Of a DNA stretch of 64,000 bases, positions 24,701 to 38,797 are shown piece after piece. Source of the DNA: Sarcomyxa edulis. Its lineage: Eukaryota > Basidiomycota > Agaricomycetes > Agaricales > Mycenaceae. Under the pieces are notes generated by a model. That model was not told the DNA's origin. It saw only the letters and a list, made by a program, of their open reading frames with translations, and did not search any database. Position numbers and translations under genes: made by a program. The stretch spans positions 2,170,001-2,234,000 of the forward strand of contig QUOL01000002.1 in assembly GCA_009761415.1 (NCBI GenBank), read 5' to 3'. How positions within the stretch are numbered: the first letter of the stretch is position 1; each line of letters starts with the position of its first letter.

Positions 24701-27700
24701 GCCAGCGTATAATTATCTGGAGAATTGCCTGACTATTATCGTGCATGAGGTATATTTTAGTCGTCACAATTTCACTTTTCGTTGGTAATGACTCTTTGAT
24801 TTAGGGCATAAAAGGTCGAAACGTTGAAGATGTGTTCGTGGGTTCGCTCGAGGGTGTTTGGGATGCCATTCACCTACCGGAGGTCAAGGATGAAGCTGAG
24901 GCATTCATACGCAAATTGTCTCGAAGTGTGTTCGACCTGGAGATACGTCGAAGCCAAACCAGGCAACCTGGTGTTCGGCTGTCTCCCAGCCCTCTACTAT
25001 CTGCGTATCTGGACACTCTTCCTTGTGCTATGGCACGCGATGTTCCAGAACAGGCTAAGGTCGCACAAGCCCTCGTTTCCGCCATCATCCAGGACTTGGT
25101 TGCGACGACGAATCAAGTCAACGTACGAGTCCAAGATATCCATCCGACGTTGCACCAGATTGCCAATCGCTTCAGTGCGATGTGTTTAGATGACTCTTGG
25201 GCTCGTAAAAGTGCAGGTTGTAACGGTATCAAAATTATGACTTGCACTCCAGACCTTGGTGTCCAATGGATTACAGATCGTGAAGTGGACCTCATTCGTG
25301 CACTTATCCATATTCTGAAGGACACTCCACTGGACCTTCCTCGAAATATCGACGATGTGATCGACGTCCTCACTACGGTCCTGCGTGTGAGCAACGAGAA
25401 GCTGGATTTCCAGGTCGAGGGTCCTAGCAATGGTCTCAACAAGTTAACTCATCTGGTCGGGATATTTCTCCCGGAGACTCAAAGCTCAAACCCGATTGTG
25501 CGACAAGCGGGGCGGACATGCATCGAACTGCTGGTCAAGTTGAGTGGGAGACCAGCTGTCGAACTTATCATGCCTCATCGAGATCGCCTGTTGGCTACGA
25601 TATACACCAAACCTCTTCGTGCTCTTCCTTTCCCGATGCAGATTGGGATGATCGAAGCAATCCGTTATCTCGTGAGCATTGAGCCCCCGCTCGTGGAGGT
25701 CAACGAGGAGCTTCTTCGCCTCCTACATGAGACGCTTGCCTTGGCAGATGCAGAAGATGCAGATCTACTTGGTCGAAACAACCCTCGCCAAGGAACCATA
25801 GAGATCGTCAAGCTTCGTGTAGCAGCCATCAAACTATTGACAGCGTCAATGCCGCTCACCGACTTCTTTTTGAAGCAGCACCAGACTCGTCAGAAGTGCG
25901 TCTATCATTCTTTCACAACGTCGGCCCTTTACTCATATCTAAAACAGGGTGACCAGTGTGTACTTCAAGTCCTTGTATTCAGAGTCTCCTGAAGTCAAGA
26001 ACGTCGCCCACGAAGGTCTGCGTATGGTCTTGACCCATCAGACCAGACTACCAAAAGAACTTCTGCAAACTGGATTGCGCCCTATCTTGATGAACCTTGC
26101 CGATCCTAAGCGCTTGTCCGTTCCTGGACTCGAAGGGTTGGCGCGTCTGCTGGAGCTTTTGACCAACTATTTCAAGGTCGAGATCGGTCACAAGTTGCTG
26201 GATCACTTCCGGATCGTGGCAGACGCTTCGATGTTACAGGCAGCTGCAAGGCTTCCTATGTCTGAGAATGAAGGGATCACGAAATTGGTCCGTTTGGCGA
26301 ATATTTTCCATCTCCTCCCTTCGGCAGCAAATATTTTCCTGGAAAATCTCATCAATGCGATTGTCCAAACGGAGGCGCAACTGCAGTTTTCGCACAAGAG
26401 TCCTTTTTCTGAGCCTTTGGCCAAGTACCTGAATCGATACCCATCGGAGGGTGTCGACTTTTTTGTTCGACACCTCAAATTCCAACGTCATTTGCAGACC
26501 CTGCGGAGCATCGTTCAGGCCAAACTCGCGCCGAATTTCGAACGCGAATTGTCGGGAAAGACACCGTACATAATATCACAGTTCATCCAATCGAGTGATC
26601 CAGCTCTATCGATGCCTGCGCTGTTGTTGTTCAATGACCTTGCGACTGCTAGGCCCACTTGGATAGCGGATAACGAGTATGTTATCGATGCGTTGTTGAA
26701 CATGTGGTATTCGGGTTTTGCTCAGCCTGAACAGGCCACAACTGCTTTGGATCCGATGGAGTTCACACAGAGATACTCCCTCATTTTGTCTATATTTATC
26801 AAAGCTTTGGAGCAGTCCCCACGAATCGACCTTTTGTTCGACATAGCAGTGTTGTACACGCGAAATTCGACCATGGACTTCACCCGCACAACACAATTCC
26901 TCTACAATCACGTCGCTCTCAGCTCTGACTTGGTGTATCAGCGCAATGTCCTAATGCGATTTTTGACTTGGTTCCCTGACACCTCGCACACTTGGGCACA
27001 CAAGGCCTACTTCATTCGATACGTGGTGACTCCGACCCTCCTTGTCCATGCAGCACGTCCGACTCCAAATCATGCTCTTTTGGACCTTGACTTCGTTGGC
27101 ACACTGCATCGTCTCATCTGGCATCCTATCGGAGATTCCACGTTCGCGAGGACAGATGACATGTTCAAAATCGAACTCCTGCATCTGACTACCGTAATTG
27201 TTCATCATTATGCGGATCTACTCGAAGACTTGAAGAAGGATATCATCAGATGCGCTTGGTCCTATATCACGTCAAGTGATGACACCATCGTCAAACAAAC
27301 GGCTTATCTCCTTACTGCAAGATTTTTTGCGGTTTTCCAAACACCTCAGAAATTTATCCTTCGAGCATGGACTGGTCTCCTACGGCAACCGCACGCAGAA
27401 GGTAAAGCGTCGATACGACAAGAGGCTTTGGCAGCTCTTGCTCCTTCCCTCCCTGGCTCTGATCCTCGTGAACCTGGATACCCACAATGGGCCAAAACTA
27501 CCAGACGACTCGTTGGAGAGGAAGGAATCTCACAGCTCATTGGTATATACCAGCTCATTGTGAAGCAACCGCAGCTTTTCTTCCCTGTCCGCGCGCTTTT
27601 TGTTCCTCACATGGTGAACTCACTGAACAAGCTTGGACTAAGTTCTGCAGCCACGAGTGAATCACGACTCCTCACAATCGAAGTTCTACAAGTTATATTC

Positions 27701-30700
27701 ACCTGGGAACAACAGGCTACTCAGTCGGCTGTGGGGAGCACTGACCTTCCTAAATCCGAGTGGCGTACCCCGATCGGATTCCGGGAAAACATGGTCAGCT
27801 ATCTAGTTCGTCTGGCAACTAGTCAACAGGACCCGACAACTAGGAATATCTCTGTCCCTCGTGCTTTGACCCTTCTCCAACTCATGGTTGGGCCTAATGG
27901 TTGGAGTGATGTGACTGTTGGCCTTCGTTTCTTCTCAAGAGCGCTCGAGACGGTGCGCCTGTTTCTTTCTATCTTATGAATCTTTCGCATCCAACACTTA
28001 CCTACAGACTGAGTTCACGAACGAGGCCACTCTTTCGCATGCGCTAGCTCACGCAAAAGCACTTCAAGTCATCGCCATGGATCAAACGGATGCTTGGTAT
28101 ACAGCGAATGCTACAACATTGTCAAGTCTGGTGCGCAAAGGGCTCTTGAGCGAGGATATTCCTCTTCAGGATGCCCTGCATCCTATATTCGAACGCTTGC
28201 TCCGCCTGTTCCCTTTGCCGAAAGAAGAAGAAGAGCCCATGACCTTGTTGCATGACTTCCATACTTTTGTTCGTGCAAGTATCGTGGACGGCCTGCATAA
28301 TTCTGTCGCTCTACGTGGTACTCTTATTATGCTCAAGTCCGTGGTTCAGGTCGTGCCGGAACGCATTGACCCACATGGCTCTCAATTAGTGAAGCTGTTC
28401 AGCAAGCTAGCGAAGGATCACATTCAATCATCTCCGACTTCGCCTGCCTTCGAAGCTGGCGTTCGGTCACAATTGCTTCTCCTCGATATTTGTAAATTTG
28501 CTGTCGGATTCCTTGGTGAAAATCGACGATGGCTCTTCAGCACCCTCACCGTTCTTATCGAGAAATCCAAGAGTCCGCAGCTTCTTCGATACATCCTAGA
28601 CCTGTGTCGGGAATGGGCTTTCAAACAAGATCCATATCCTACCATGAAGGAAAAGGGAAACCTCTTCCAGAAACTGGTGGCCCTAGAGCGCGGAGAACAA
28701 CTGTTCCACCTATATCTGGAAATGATCTACGACATCTATACTGAGCCGACTCTACGTCGCACTGAGATGACAGCACGTCTCGAGCAGTCGTTCCTTCTTG
28801 GTTGTCGCGCTCGTGATCCGATCCTGCGGGAACGTTTCGTGGATCTTCTAGATGTCAGCATTCCTCGAGCACTCTCTAGTCGGCTTATATACATTCTTGG
28901 AGTTCAGAGTTGGGAAGCATTGGCTGATTCCAACTGGATATGCCTAGCTCTACACCTTCTGTTGGGTGCGGCAGACGTCGATGCACCGGTACTCTCTGAT
29001 CGCAGACTCGCCTTGCTAAGCTCAACAGGAATTGCCGGCATACGGCCCCAGGCCAAGGGCATCATCCGACCTATGCAGCATCTGCTATTCCTCGATCCTC
29101 AGACTGCACATGATGCATGGGTTTCTGTTTTCCCCGCTACCTGGTCCTGCCTTTCCAAGCGAGAACAGGCCGACGTTACCCAGCATATGATTAGTTTACT
29201 TAGCAAGGACTATCATATCCGACAGGCTGAAGTGCGGCCGAACGTCATCCAAACGCTTCTCGCTGGAATACATGCATGTTCACCTCCTATGATACTTCCT
29301 CCTCATCTTGTTAAGTATCTTGCTAAGGCTTATGGAGCGTGGCACGTTGCCTTGGAACTACTTGAATCCTCTTTGAACTATGTTCGGGACGATGAAGTTA
29401 CTGTTCGCGACTACGTCTACGATTCCCTTGCCGATGTCTACGCGGAATTGGCAGAGGAGGACATGTTTTATGGCCTATGGCGGCGGCGATGTTTACACGA
29501 AGAGACAAATGCAGCTCTTGCTTTTGAGCAGAACGGAATGTGGGAGCAGTCAGCCATTTCCTATGAACAGGCGCAAAACAAGGCTAGAGCTGGGATTATC
29601 GCGTTATCAGAACCAGAATACTGCCTCTGGGAAGATCATTGGATTTTGTCGGCCGAGAAATTACAGCAGTGGGATCTCTTGTATGACCTTGCGAAGAATG
29701 AGGGCAATCAAGAGTTGATGTTGGAGAGTGCATGGAGAGTCAAGGACTGGGCCGAGAACAAGGACGCCCTGGAAGAGCAGATCAATCTATTGCCGGAAGT
29801 GCCCACGCCTCGCCGGCGAGTCTTTGAGGCATTTATTGCATTGCTGAAATTACCGGGAGCATTGGAAAAAAATGTGGAGTTCACAAGAATCCTCGAGGAT
29901 GCGATGCAGCTATCCCTTCGGAAATGGGTCGGTCTTCCCAAAAACTTATCGGCGGCCCATATCCCTTTGCTGCAGCACTTCCAGCAATTTGTAGAACTTC
30001 AAGAAGCCGTCCAAATTTTCGGCTCGCTTTCGGCTACAAATGCCCAAAACCTGGAGAAAAAGTCATCGGAGCTCAAAATGGTGCTCCAAGCATGGCGAGA
30101 ACGTCTTCCCAACCTTCACGACGACATCAGCATCTGGAGCGACTTAGTGGCGTGGAGACAAAACGTCTTCAATGCTATCAACAAAGCGTACATTCCACTC
30201 ATCAATCCTCAAAGCCAAGGCGCGGCTGCGACCGCAAATAGTGCCAACACATTCGGATTCCGCGGTTATCACGAGACTGCGTGGATCATCAACAGATTTG
30301 CTCATGTTGCACGGAAGCACGATTTGCTGGAAGCTTGCTTCACTTCCTTGAACAAAATTTATACTCTACCCAACATCGAAATATCTGAAGCGTTTCTCAA
30401 ACTTCGCGAGCAGGCACGTTGCCACTATCAGAAACCTAACGATCTCCAGGCTGGACTTGAAGTAATCAACAACACAAATCTGATGTATTTCGCCACCAAT
30501 CAGAAGGCTGAATTCTACACCCTCAAAGGCATGTTCCACGCGCGTAGTGGTCGAAATGAAGATGCCAATCAAGCATTTGGCCAAGCCGTTCAGTTGGACA
30601 TGAATCAACCCAAAGCCTGGGCTGAATGGGGAAGATATAATGATCGCATGTTCAAAGAGAACCCCAACGAGATGTCATATGCTGCTAACGCTATCAGCTG

Positions 30701-33451
30701 CTATCTTCAAGCCGCGGGTCTTTACAAGAGTGGTAAATCGCGAACCCTTCTTACTCGCGTCTTGTGGTTGCTCAGTGTGGACGACGGGACTTTCACCATT
30801 TCGCGGGCCTTTGACACGTATAAAGGGGACGCCGCATTTTGGTATTGGATAGCTCTGATTCCGCAGCTTTGTTTGTCGATATCGCACAGAGAAGTGAAGC
30901 AGGCTCGATACATGCTTCTCAATCTCGCTAAACTCTTCCCTCAGGTGCGTATCCTGTTATTGAGCCTTTCTTGATCTAACAAATTTTGTTCAGGCATTGT
31001 TTTTCACGCTTCGAACCACTCGAGAAGAGATGGTGTTGATCAAAAAGGCGGCTGCGGCAGCAGCAGCACGACAATCGCAAGCTGCTCAACAAGCTGGGCT
31101 CGCTCCCGCAGTTGTAGACGCTGTCAAACGGCAGGATCCCGATCACCAAATGGATGACGCAACTGGCGGGGCTAACAACGCAGGGTCCATTCCTTCCCAG
31201 ACTCACGCCGTCAATTCACAACCCACCGTCGATGGCAATGATCAACAGCGTCCTAGTGCGCAAAATGTCCCTTCCAATACCGTCGAAATAGCGCCTACAT
31301 ACCCTGTCCGTCAAGCCTGGGAATATGTCGACGAAATAGTTCAGATTCTGAAAACTGCATTCCCTTTCCTTACTCTCAGCATGGAGACTATGGTGGACCA
31401 GATCCTCATGAAATTCAAACCTACACCCGAGGAAGACATCTACCGACACATATGCATGCTACTTCAAGATGCGATGCAAGTAAGTAACAAGCCGCTAAAT
31501 CTCGACACCTAGATGTTGATGTCATCCTCTTTTCCTTTTAGACTTATGTCCTAAGGATGAACATGCCCGATGATGACGGTAAACTGGCGCCTAATACCGT
31601 CACACACCTCGTTCGTATGGCACAGAGTATGTCAGGTCAAGCCCGCGTGAGTGTCTTGTCTGCTTGTCATACTAGACCTCTGACCCCTTTGAGCAGAAAG
31701 AATACGAGGAAGACTTCCTGAGAAAGACCATCAACCACTACGAGTACATACAGAGGCTACAAGAATGGCGTGACAGATACGAGAAGTTGATCGATTCTCG
31801 ACCTCGGATCCAACCTCTCGATACCCTTAGTCATTATCTGACCGAGTTCCAATATGGCAAAGTTGATGAGATCGAGGTCCCCGGGCAGTATACAGAGGTC
31901 TGTTATATGTCTTTTCATCTCAAAGCCTGCTCATTCACCCGTTCGTATTTGCACAGGACAAGGACAGCAATCAGAACTTCGTCAGAATCCAGAAATTCTC
32001 GCCCAAGTTTGAGAATTGTCGAACACACGGGACCTCTTGGAAACGCTTCGTTCTCCACGGCAACGACAATTCCAGAACCTCGTTCTCTGTACAACTTCCC
32101 AGCCAGAGACACTGTCGACGCGAAGAAAGGGTCATGCAAATATTCCGTACTTTCAATAAGTAAGTCTTATTGCTTTCCAGCCTTGAGATATCGTTCATTT
32201 AGCCCATATAGTGCTCTCAACCGCAAGAAGGAATCTCGAAAACGCAACCTTCACTTCCATCTGCCTGCTGCTATTTCGTGCAGTCCGAACCTTCGCTTGT
32301 TCCAAACTGATTCATCCTATGTCACCTTTGGCGATATTTATGACCAGCATTGCGAAGCATCTGGTGTCACAAAGGAGGATGCTATCCTAGTCGCAGGAGA
32401 GAAGGTCAAAAAGGTGCTGCGCACTTTCAATGCCCACGCGAGAACGGTGAGTAGTCGATATACATGCCGAAACCCCAGTATTGATTCTGTGTATCCGTTG
32501 CCTTCTCAGCCCGAAAAAGCAGAGTTTTTGGCTTTGAAGAAGGAGATCTTCGACGAAGTCACGGCCAAGATGATTCCAGACGATGTTATCACCCGGGTAA
32601 ATACTCAAGCTTTGTTCGCGAGGATCACCAGTTTACTGATGTTCTTCATAGTATATGATCCGTACGATGGAAGGGCCTAGCGAACTTTGGCGTATACGGA
32701 AACAATTTGGTTTGCAGATCGCGTCGTGCAGCTTCATGACTTATGTCCTTTGCATCGGAGGTCGTCATCCATCGCGTTTCCTGATGTCGCGTGCCACTGG
32801 CGAGATCACAATGACCGAATCATTGCCTTGTATGTGACACACTCATTCACCGAAGGCAGTAATTCTCACTACTCTCTTGCTACAGCACTCTCGAATCAAG
32901 CTCCGGTATTTGCTACTCCCGACGTCGTTCCTTTCCGTTTGACACCAAACATGCAACAATTCCTGGGGCCTATCACTACAGAGGGTATTCTGACTTCGGG
33001 CATAATGGCTATTGCTCGCTGTCTAACTGAGCCGGAGGTGAATCAAGTGCATCCTTTCAACGCTTGTTTGGCTGACTGGGGAAATTTTTTCACGCAGTTC
33101 GACCTCGAGCAGCAGCTCTGTCTGTTCGCTCGCGACGAGGTAACTTCATGGATGTTCGGCCGGCAAAAACCATGGGCCGTCGATTTAGCTTTCCGCCAGA
33201 ATGTGGCTGCCAACATCGATGGCGTCGTGAAACGCGCAGAGACCATGGCCTGCAGGATTGAACGAGACCAGGTATGATATCCGTTTCTGTCCCGATTGAT
33301 TGTTATATTGACACCGTCTTGGAAGGCCCTCAACAATCCCGGACATCTGAGCACTGTACCCGTCATTCAAACTGTCACCAATCTGATTTCCAGCGCGACA
33401 AATCCAATTCAGCTGACGAAGATGGGGGAGATGTATCATCCTTGGTTCTGA
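21741..33451 (+). CDS. TRA1: Tra1/TRRAP, PIKK-family pseudokinase scaffold of SAGA and NuA4
   Basis: The largest gene in the window: about 17 short introns and roughly 3,600 residues, close to the usual Tra1 size. It starts MDLNSWNSPRSVDSNGGR. Most of the length is HEAT-like helical repeats (ARVLPQMIPALIELLRSGEV, RRFVL-type helices, YEAMGGVWAG). The FAT domain spans about 28.9-31.1 kb (YDSLADVYAELAEEDMFYGL, WAEWGRYNDRMFKENPNEM). The PIKK-like kinase fold spans about 31.7-33.2 kb, and the FATC end is NPIQLTKMGEMYHPWF. Catalytic residues are lost: GGRHPSRFLMSRATGE replaces the active GDRHxxN pattern and there is no DFG, the known Tra1 pseudokinase state. Tra1 binds activators and recruits the SAGA and NuA4 acetyltransferases. 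Its 3' neighbour is a bromodomain protein of likely NuA4 type. Confidence 0.96.
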
Positions 33452-33583
33452 TTTTCGTAGTTCACCCCTCCATTTGTACACTGCCAATTTACCACACAAA
33501 CTGTATCCATAGTATCAATAGTATTGCCGTTTTGCAACATGTGATGTATCGCTCTGAGTCAACATATTGCCACTTTGCATATC

Positions 33584-36033
33584 CTACTTGAGTCTAGCAA
33601 AGCCTTCTGTTTGACGGAAGGTCGATATGTAACCTTCAGACTCCAGCATCATCTGCAAGTAGTAATGTGAGTTTCGATGTACTGAGCAACAATGAAGCAA
33701 CTCACATCTTCAGCCATATTGTAGACATCAGATCCCGGTCTATTATACATCATGGCATTCGCAAACATCAAATACACATCTCGTTGGAACTCTGAGCTAT
33801 TCGCGATAGCACCGTCCTTGATTTTGGTCTTGATGGTCTTCAGATCTATCGGCCTTCTGACGATTTCATGGTAATCCGGAGCCTCTGAGTTCTTGATTGG
33901 GTTGTGAAAGATGTTGCCATTTCGATGCTGAGATATTTGAGAATGCAGCATCCCAATAACATTCTGGAACCGTTTGAGGGCCACTTGTTCTTCTGTCGGA
34001 GCCCGTCGGCGACGAGTAGTGGAAGAGCTTGGGCCTAGAAAAAAATATATGATGATTATATGGATGACAACATAACCGTGAGGCGTTACCTGGTTCTGGT
34101 TCGTCCTCCTCCACCGGCTCAGAATCGTCTCTAGCCCGTTTTTTGTCTCGTGGCGGGGAGTCGATACCTTCGGCAGATCCTGCCTTTCGTTTGTCCTGTC
34201 GTCTTGTTCCGACCTCGTCTGTTGCCTGAGATGAATCTGCTTTGCTCTCTTCCTCGCCCTCATCAACATCCATTGCCGTGGGTGATGGACTGGCTTCCGG
34301 CCCTGCTTCAGCCTCGGCATCCATGCGTTGCTGTAGACGCGTCTTCGGTTTCACCGCCGGGATTGGAGCTGCAGGTGGAGAGGGAGACACATGCCGATGG
34401 CGAGTTGAACCTACAGGCGATATGCGTTATAGTGGATCATTTCAAGAGAAGAAAGGACCTACGTCGTGCCACTAGAGGCTCTTCATCCTCTGAATCGTCC
34501 GCATTGGCTTCTGAAGGTTCCGAGGCAGTGACTCCAAGAACTGTTTCGCTATTGCCCTCAGCTTCTGCTTCTGCATCCCCAAGTCGATCATCTTGATCTT
34601 GTCCGGCATCATCGTGCGTCTCTAGTCGGTCCTCATCTTGTGTAACTTGAGACGTGCCTCTTGCATCGATGCTCTCTTGAGATTCCTGGTTTGCTTCTGC
34701 GACGACGTCTCTGTCGGCCTCCTCCTCCTGGCTCGTCTCGGGTCTTGTCTCTTCCCCTTCGATGATGCCATTCTCCGTGTCCACATCCATGTTGTCGTCT
34801 TCATCATCGCCCTGTTCCTCTGCGACCATTTCTGCTTCCGACGCCACACGTGGTGCGATACCGGGCAACTCTGGCTCCAACTCCTCGGGGCTAGCATTTC
34901 CATCATCGTCGAGTTCGTCAAGTTCGTCGTGTTCTTGCTCTGGTTCTTCTGCAATAACATTTGCGGGGGTTCCATCAGCTGGAGCCTCGTCGTCGACTTC
35001 ATCGTCTATCGGGGTAGTTTCCTCCATGACCTGTTGTTCATCCCTCTCTTCAATCTGTAGGTTTATCAATACGAGTCAAAGTTAACACGGACGAATGGAC
35101 GGAACGTACAATAAGAGAAGGTGATCTGGAGATAGGGGGAGCAACGGCACTATCCAAGTCTGATACTACATCTGTCGATGTAACTACTACTTCTGGCACC
35201 TGCATATCGCAAGTGAGACGGTTGATTTGGATGTATAACTCACAAACGCACCTCTGGCCCTCGAGACTTGGATTTCGATTTCGATTTCCGCTCGTTCTGG
35301 GAAGGTGAAGATGGAGTAGGCAATGGTGCACCCGTGATCTTTGAGACAATTCTGTCATCCCAGAGACCAGAGCGGATTTCTTCAATTTCTGCGACGATTC
35401 TTCTGCAAGTTTACGAGGGTCAGAATTTAGGAACAGCTTTGATGACAAAAAGTATATACCTGAACTTGATTTCCTCCCCCGCTATCAGCTCACGAAGTTC
35501 TTTGACGCGTGCCACGTAGTTTCTTTGAGCTAGCTTCAAGTTCATAGGAGCTACAGGAGTTTGGGGTGAGATTGATAGATATAGAAGATTGCCTTTGCGT
35601 TTACCGTGGGGAGCGTTATTAGCTTCAATGCTTTCGATGCACGTACGGTTAGGTGATGAGTATTTTGTTTGATGAGGGGTACGCCTTACCACTCGAGACC
35701 AGCTTCTGCCATAAGATGGGTATACATTGCATGACATGACTGGAAATACCACTGAGTACGATAGATTCACGCAGAGATCAATACTAAACGACCAACATGG
35801 GGATTAAAGAATGTTTTTGGATGATATCCAACAAGAAGAGGGTGTTTCGAAAGAAGTTTTGCTACAGATTGCCATGCATTTGCGCCGAGTTCATAGACTG
35901 CCTGTGCGAGAAGGAGACGGTCGAGTGTGGTGAGTGTTGTCATGTCGGGTGGCGCTGGAGTGAATGTATCTGCCATAAAACGAGAAGAAGACGATGCATT
36001 GGCTGTCGAACGACGAGTAGACCGTGTGCTCAT
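33584..36033 (-). CDS. BRD8-like bromodomain protein (putative NuA4 subunit)
   Basis: Minus strand, starting MSTRSTRRSTANASSSSRF at 36033. The N-terminal module (LDRLLLAQAVYELGANAWQS, AKLLSKHPLL, MYTHLMAEAGLE) is SANT/Myb-like, followed by a coiled-coil (NLKLAQRNYVARVKELRELI, RIVAEIEEI). The middle is a long acidic and Ser-rich stretch (DEVDDEAPADG, DELDELDDDG). The C-terminal bromodomain has FQNVIGMLHSQISQHRNG, NPIKNSEAPDYHEIVRRPID, FANAMMYNRPGSDVYNMAED and ends EGYISTFRQTEGFARLK. The N shared with acetyl-lysine contact is present in MYNRP. This order is that of BRD8 and fission yeast Bdc1, subunits of the NuA4/TIP60 acetyltransferase. Its stop lies 132 bp from that of TRA1. A MITE sits 53 bp upstream of its start codon. 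Confidence 0.8.
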
Positions 36034-36078
36034 CGTGGACGACGACGAGTAAGCTTGAAGTTGAAGTTGAAAGCTCGA

Positions 36079-36086
36079 GCTCCGAG
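36079..36086. repeat. Target-site duplication, left copy
   Basis: GCTCCGAG immediately before the left terminal inverted repeat. The same 8 bases follow the right terminus at 36769-36776. An 8-bp duplication is the hallmark of hAT-superfamily insertion. Confidence 0.9.
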
Positions 36087-36107
36087 TAGTGTGGCGGGAA
36101 TTAGGTC
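36087..36107 (+). repeat. Left terminal inverted repeat of the MITE
   Basis: 21 bases starting TAGTGTGGCGGGAATTAGG, matching the reverse complement of 36748-36768 at all 21 positions. The TAGTG start fits the T/CAGNG termini common in hAT elements. Confidence 0.92.
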
Positions 36108-36747
36108 GGCCGGCTACTTCGCCGAGCTAATTAGCCCGGGCCCCGTAGGGGCCCTAATTTGCAGGGCTAATTTTCAGCTAATTTGCCCCGGGGGTACGGG
36201 GGCGGGAGCCCCCGGGATCTCAAGCTATTTCACGCAAATTAGCCCAGCAAAATAGCTAATTTGAGCTAATTCACCGGTGAAATAGGTGGGGAACCACTGA
36301 GATTTCTACAATTTGACCAAAATCCTGCTGGTAAGTACGACTCAGGAAACCTTGATATTGACTTTGCAACTTGAGGCGTAGGTGGGATATATAATGGTGA
36401 ACCATCAACTTACCATCAATCAGATAAATATTCAACATCTGGGGCAAGCCGCAACACGAAGAAAGTTGGTTCAACTTCGACTGTGAGGACTCTCTGAGGA
36501 TGCGGGCTCCGGCGTCGACGCGTCAAATATTGCATATGGAGCAAATGGAGCATCCGTATCCGTATCCGTAGACGCAAATGCCAAAAATCACATACATTTC
36601 GGCGTAATTTCACCAATTCTGACCTTGTTCTGACCACATCTAGCACAGTCTAATTTGCGCTAATTTGCAGCCAAATTCTGGCCCTCTCAGCACCTGGGCT
36701 AATTAGCTGCTAATTTGCAGGGCTAATTAGCCCATGCAATTTACACG

Positions 36748-36768
36748 GACCTAATTCCCGCCACACTA
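36748..36768 (-). repeat. Right terminal inverted repeat of the MITE
   Basis: Reads CCTAATTCCCGCCACACTA at its outer 19 bases and is the exact inverse of the left terminus. It is followed directly by the second GCTCCGAG duplication. Confidence 0.92.
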
Positions 36769-36776
36769 GCTCCGAG
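36769..36776. repeat. Target-site duplication, right copy
   Basis: GCTCCGAG, identical to 36079-36086. It lies 99 bp upstream of the PEP4 start codon. Confidence 0.9.
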
Positions 36777-36875
36777 GACCGCTACGGTGGCGGTGTGTGA
36801 CAGTGACCGGATATTGCCGCGGTGGGGTTGCCAACGTCACGCTTGTGATCCTCTCGCCATCCTCTTGCCTCCACA

Positions 36876-38465
<1,590 letters not shown>

Positions 38466-38797
38466 GGCCAAGTGAAGTTCGGGTTGCCTACCTGATCTGT
38501 TTTGCAATTACTTTCACGCCCGTCTTTCTTGAATGGACCAGATCAATTTCATGCATACCATACCATCTTTTGTCGATGTTTGTAGGAGTAGAGGGATATA
38601 TACGATACATTTTCATATTTCGAGCTACGTCATTCCGCTATATAAGTTGTCGCTTAGCACGGAGAGAGGCGCTAGAATTGTTACCACTCTGAACGAAAGT
38701 GCTCCGAGTATAGACTCTCATCATCATTTAGCACTGAATTGTTATACTTTGCATAGGGATCTTTCGATTTGGCATATCTTGCCTTTGAATCAACATC
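38466..38797. other. Intergenic, PEP4 to DCAF-like gene
   Basis: 332 bp with the PEP4 3' UTR and the promoter of the next gene. Nothing coding or repeated seen. Confidence 0.5.

Larger units (their letters stand above)
36087..36768. mobile_element. Non-autonomous hAT-type MITE
   Basis: A 682-bp element bounded by 21-bp terminal inverted repeats: the left begins TAGTGTGGCGGGAATTAGG (36087-36107) and the right is its reverse complement (36748-36768). It is flanked by identical 8-bp duplications GCTCCGAG. Both ends carry many copies of a GCTAATT(A/T)GC subterminal motif, and the left part has GC-rich palindromes (for example around 36150-36215). No transposase can be read inside; the open frames are short and unlike hAT DDE or zinc-finger domains. 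hAT elements recognise subterminal repeats in this manner. It lies in the shared promoter between the bromodomain gene (start 36033) and PEP4 (start 36876). The perfect duplication and repeats suggest a fairly recent insertion. Confidence 0.9.

Noticed and set aside
34762..35085. Plus-strand Ser-rich open frame opposite the bromodomain gene
   Set aside because: It is the complement of the acidic Glu/Asp-rich exons of the real minus-strand gene; Ser/Phe-rich runs arise from GAA/GAT repeats read backwards.
36416..36646. Minus-strand open frame inside the MITE as a transposase remnant
   Set aside because: Arg/Leu-rich without any zinc-finger BED, DDE or hAT dimerisation motif; length and composition fit random frames in a non-autonomous element.
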